From: Alopecurus myosuroides
Lineage: Eukaryota; Streptophyta; Magnoliopsida; Poales; Poaceae
NCBI GenBank assembly: GCA_028641055.1
Contig: CM054062.1
Coordinates: 184,077,958-184,141,957 of the forward strand
Direction: 5' to 3'
DNA: 64,000 bases
Numbering within the stretch: position 1 is the first letter of the stretch; each line of letters starts with the position of its first letter. Positions 61,273 through 64,000 of this stretch are shown here, one piece after another. The position numbers were made by a program, and so were the translations under genes. Under the pieces are notes generated by a model that saw only the letters and a list, made by a program, of their open reading frames with translations, had not been told where the DNA came from and searched no databases.

Positions 61273-64000
61273 TGTCGCACCCTGGCTTCTAAGGGATACT
61301 CATCGTACGAACTAGATAGCAGGTGCTTGGATTATGGGGCATAACTGCTCCCACGTCCCAGCTTCCTGGTAGGCCTGCGCTTATGCGCGACAACACAAGC
61401 CCTGCTATTCCACCGTCGATGTAAACTATCCACTAGAAGTCATAGGCACTACTGTCGACGTACTTCATATCAATCACACACGGTACGTCAACAGCTTTGA
61501 ACGAATGATGATCACAACTTATCTCTAAGACACAAAATCTTGAAATAAGGTTGCAAATGGCCTTCACTAAGGCAGAGATAGCAAATACAATCATCCAGAG
61601 GACACATGTCCCAACATAGCATTCATTACATCAGCGGAAGCAATCAAAGGGTCTGAGTACAGACAAATCCAACAGGCTTAAGAAGCCGGAGAAAAATAAA
61701 GAAGACGAAGCCCATCCACGTAGGTTCTGGATCCTGCCCTGGTCCAGCTAACTACTCATCTGCAGTCTCGTCAAACTCCACGAAGTAGCCATCCTGGTGG
61801 TCATCGTAGCCGTAGTCGTAGTCTGCGTAAACCACAGCCCCAACAGGGTCAGTACATCCAAGTACTGGCAAGCAAGACTCACAGTTCACCAAAGTATAGC
61901 CCGTCAACACAAGCACAGATGACTTGGTTCAACGGAAAGAAGGGGATATATATAAGATGCTGCAACTGGCTGCACTAACCAACTACAGAGATTCTATCAC
62001 TTCCAACTATTAGAAAGGGGATAAGATCGAGGGTTGTAACCAACTGAAAGATAAATGCAAACAAACCCATCCTGGATCTCGCCCCTTATCCAAAGAAGCA
62101 ATCCGAGGATAACTCACACAGTTGGATTAAGATGAATCAAGTTATTGTGACAATAATCCTATTACTAGTCAAATTGTTAATCATGGGGTGTGACATAGTG
62201 AATCATTAGGTTTAAGTTGTCCTGAGTACTTGTTAGCCAGTACTTTCACCAAGTAATCCATAACCGCGGAAAACACGGCTTCTCGAGAAGATTATCCCTG
62301 CAGGGTTGCACCAATTTGGCCGAACACGTATGAATAACCCGCCAGATGGGATGCCTCCCACCAAGCGGGGCACTCAACACAACTCAACTCTTCTCCGCAT
62401 CAAGCCCAAAGCACCTTGGGCACACGGCTAATCGAGCTCAGAAGAAAATGGACCCTCATAGCACTCTAAGAACGTGTCCCCCTATATGCCGACTACAAAA
62501 GTTCCACCCTGCGCTGGGCTCGCAAAAACATGCATGCGGCAAATAGAAAGCACGAACTAAATGAGATGATTTGGACGAGATGCGAATCGAATCAAATTGA
62601 GGGGGGCGCCCATACTCGCTTCCCACATGCGGGTAGTGCGCTCATCATGGATCAGTAGACAAGACCCTTTTCCTATTAGGGTCGACACTAGCAGGCCTCA
62701 AAACCACACAGGGCCTCCTGCCGGTGCCTTATCATCAAATTATTATTAACAGTAATAACATTAGAATGATTGATTGATTGATTAAACATCGAGCCCCCAG
62801 AACATAATGAAATAGTAACTGAAAGTAACGGGTAACAGACTCGAGCAAAACAACCTAAGCATACTAGCAAGACACTGGCTCAATCAACAGGGTTGTAGGA
62901 GGGGTGGTGAGGCAATATCAGGGTTAAAGGATTCATGTGATAGGTTCGTAACAGAAACATCTACCACTAAGGCTAGCAAGATATAGACAACGGAAAGTAT
63001 CGGTAACCAGGGTTGAAGGAACACAATGATTCATGTGAGTGATAACTTGCCTGCAAACTCAACAGCCGGGTACTGAGCTAGATCCTCAGAAGGGGTGCTG
63101 TAAAGGTCGTCTGCCTTAACGTCGTCGTCTATTCGAGAAGAAGCAAACAAACAAAACAGGAATGTAAACAATCACTGCCATGGCATTGTGCACAATCAAT
63201 ATGATGCATGACAAATTAATAGTGCAGCAAAATAAACTGACTAACATGATAGCACAAATTAAATGGACCCATATGCAAGGGTTGCATAGGGAAAAGGATC
63301 CATTGAAATAAGTGGAACACATGATTTACAATTATTTATTATGTGATAGTTGTTATCATGATGCATGCATGATGATGATGACAAGATATCAACAGATAAC
63401 AAAAAATAACAATGATAGATGCAAAGGAAAAGGAATAAAACAAGTTTAGAACTTATTTATTAAGTTTGGAAAATTTTGGTTACTTAAACATGCCACACAT
63501 ACAATTATTGTTTTCACCAATTTAAAGGGTGCAAAACAATTAACAAAATTTATATTTGAAAATAACATCAAATTTTAGTTGGATTACATGTTTCACATGT
63601 TGAAATAGGAGTTAGGATAATTTAATTATGAATTAAACAATATTAAACAAGTTTTATTTGAATTAAAACAAGTTTGAATATTAATTGAATTTTATTTAGT
63701 CAAAACACAATTTCAAATTCACATTTGAAAAGTTCACACTTTGGTGGTTTGAAAACATATTTTGCATGTTCAAAAATATTTTATATTAAGCAAGTTTTGA
63801 TTTTATCAATTTTAATTGAATTAAACAAGTATTAAATTATTTAGGCAATTTAAATTATTCAAACAATGAAACAAATTTTATATTTGAATAGAATGTTCAA
63901 AATGGTTTGAAAAACATATTTTATTTGCCTTATTTGGAATTAGTATGAATTATTTATGAATTATTGCAAATTACATTTGAATTATTCAAATTGAATTTTA
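61273..64000 (-). mobile_element. E4: LTR of an E1/E2-related element, cut by the right window edge
   Basis: A satellite monomer is interrupted after ...GTTATCTCG (61272) by TGTCGCACCCTGG, an LTR-type end. The first 0.7 kb is unlike E1, but from about 61960 on the sequence follows the E1 LTR in the same orientation, including the palindrome module and the AT-rich block. The left target copy would be TCTCG (61268-61272). Whether this is a full element or a solo LTR cannot be seen. Confidence 0.8.
62264..62305 (-). other. Triple-palindrome module in E4
   Basis: CCGCG/CACGG (62264-62278), CTTCTCGAGAAG (62279-62290), CCCTGCAGGG (62296-62305), all as in E1, although the surrounding LTR has diverged. 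Confidence 0.6.

Overview
This window looks like a large grass genome, most likely Triticeae (wheat, barley, Aegilops or rye type). The evidence is nested LTR retrotransposons with 5-bp target duplications, initiator-Met-tRNA primer binding sites, Stowaway MITEs with CTCCCTCCG ends, a Helitron, a tandem satellite array, and only one intact-looking gene in 64 kb. The species cannot be fixed from the sequence alone.

Layout. 1-7752: minus-strand non-autonomous LTR element (E1), cut by the left window edge and inserted into a decayed LINE (7753 to about 10045). 10046-11756: gene-like and TIR-like debris, then the upstream region of the gene. 11757-19284: an 11-exon gene on the plus strand for a 581-residue nuclear-type protein with an Arg/Ser-rich N-terminus, GPALPP-like motifs, a J-domain with HPD, and a DUF3752-like C-terminus. 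Its introns hold a SINE, two Stowaway MITEs and a small duplication. 19722-22163: DNA-transposon remnants, including a Helitron nested in a Stowaway MITE. 22190-22968: decayed coding remnant of unknown, probably retroelement, origin. 23340-37297: a minus-strand solo LTR (S1, TSD CTTCC) split by a complete plus-strand LTR element (E2, 25713-35395, TSD CTATG). 37614-39113: decayed Ty3/gypsy pol on the minus strand. 39114-53640: a gene-like, apparently spliced minus-strand unit split by a complete LTR element (E3, 41601-52056, TSD ATATA). About 53690-61272: a 674-bp satellite array with dimeric higher-order structure, interrupted at 61273 by another LTR element related to E1 and E2 (E4), which runs off the right edge.

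The most striking theme is that E1, E2 and E3 have very long LTRs (4.4-4.8 kb) around very short non-coding interiors (475-883 bp). E1, E2, E3, E4 and S1 together cover a little over half of the window. All carry, at a similar place in the LTR, a compact run of palindromes whose sequence changes between families while the dyad symmetry is kept (for example CTTCTCGAGAAG, CTTTTCGAAAAG, CTAAGATCTTAG). E1 and E3 LTRs also carry sense-strand tRNA-like A-box/B-box pairs at near-identical spacing, and E2 keeps a B-box-like core. These look like cis-acting signals kept by elements that encode nothing and must be mobilised in trans. That interpretation is inference; the palindromes and spacings are read directly from the sequence.
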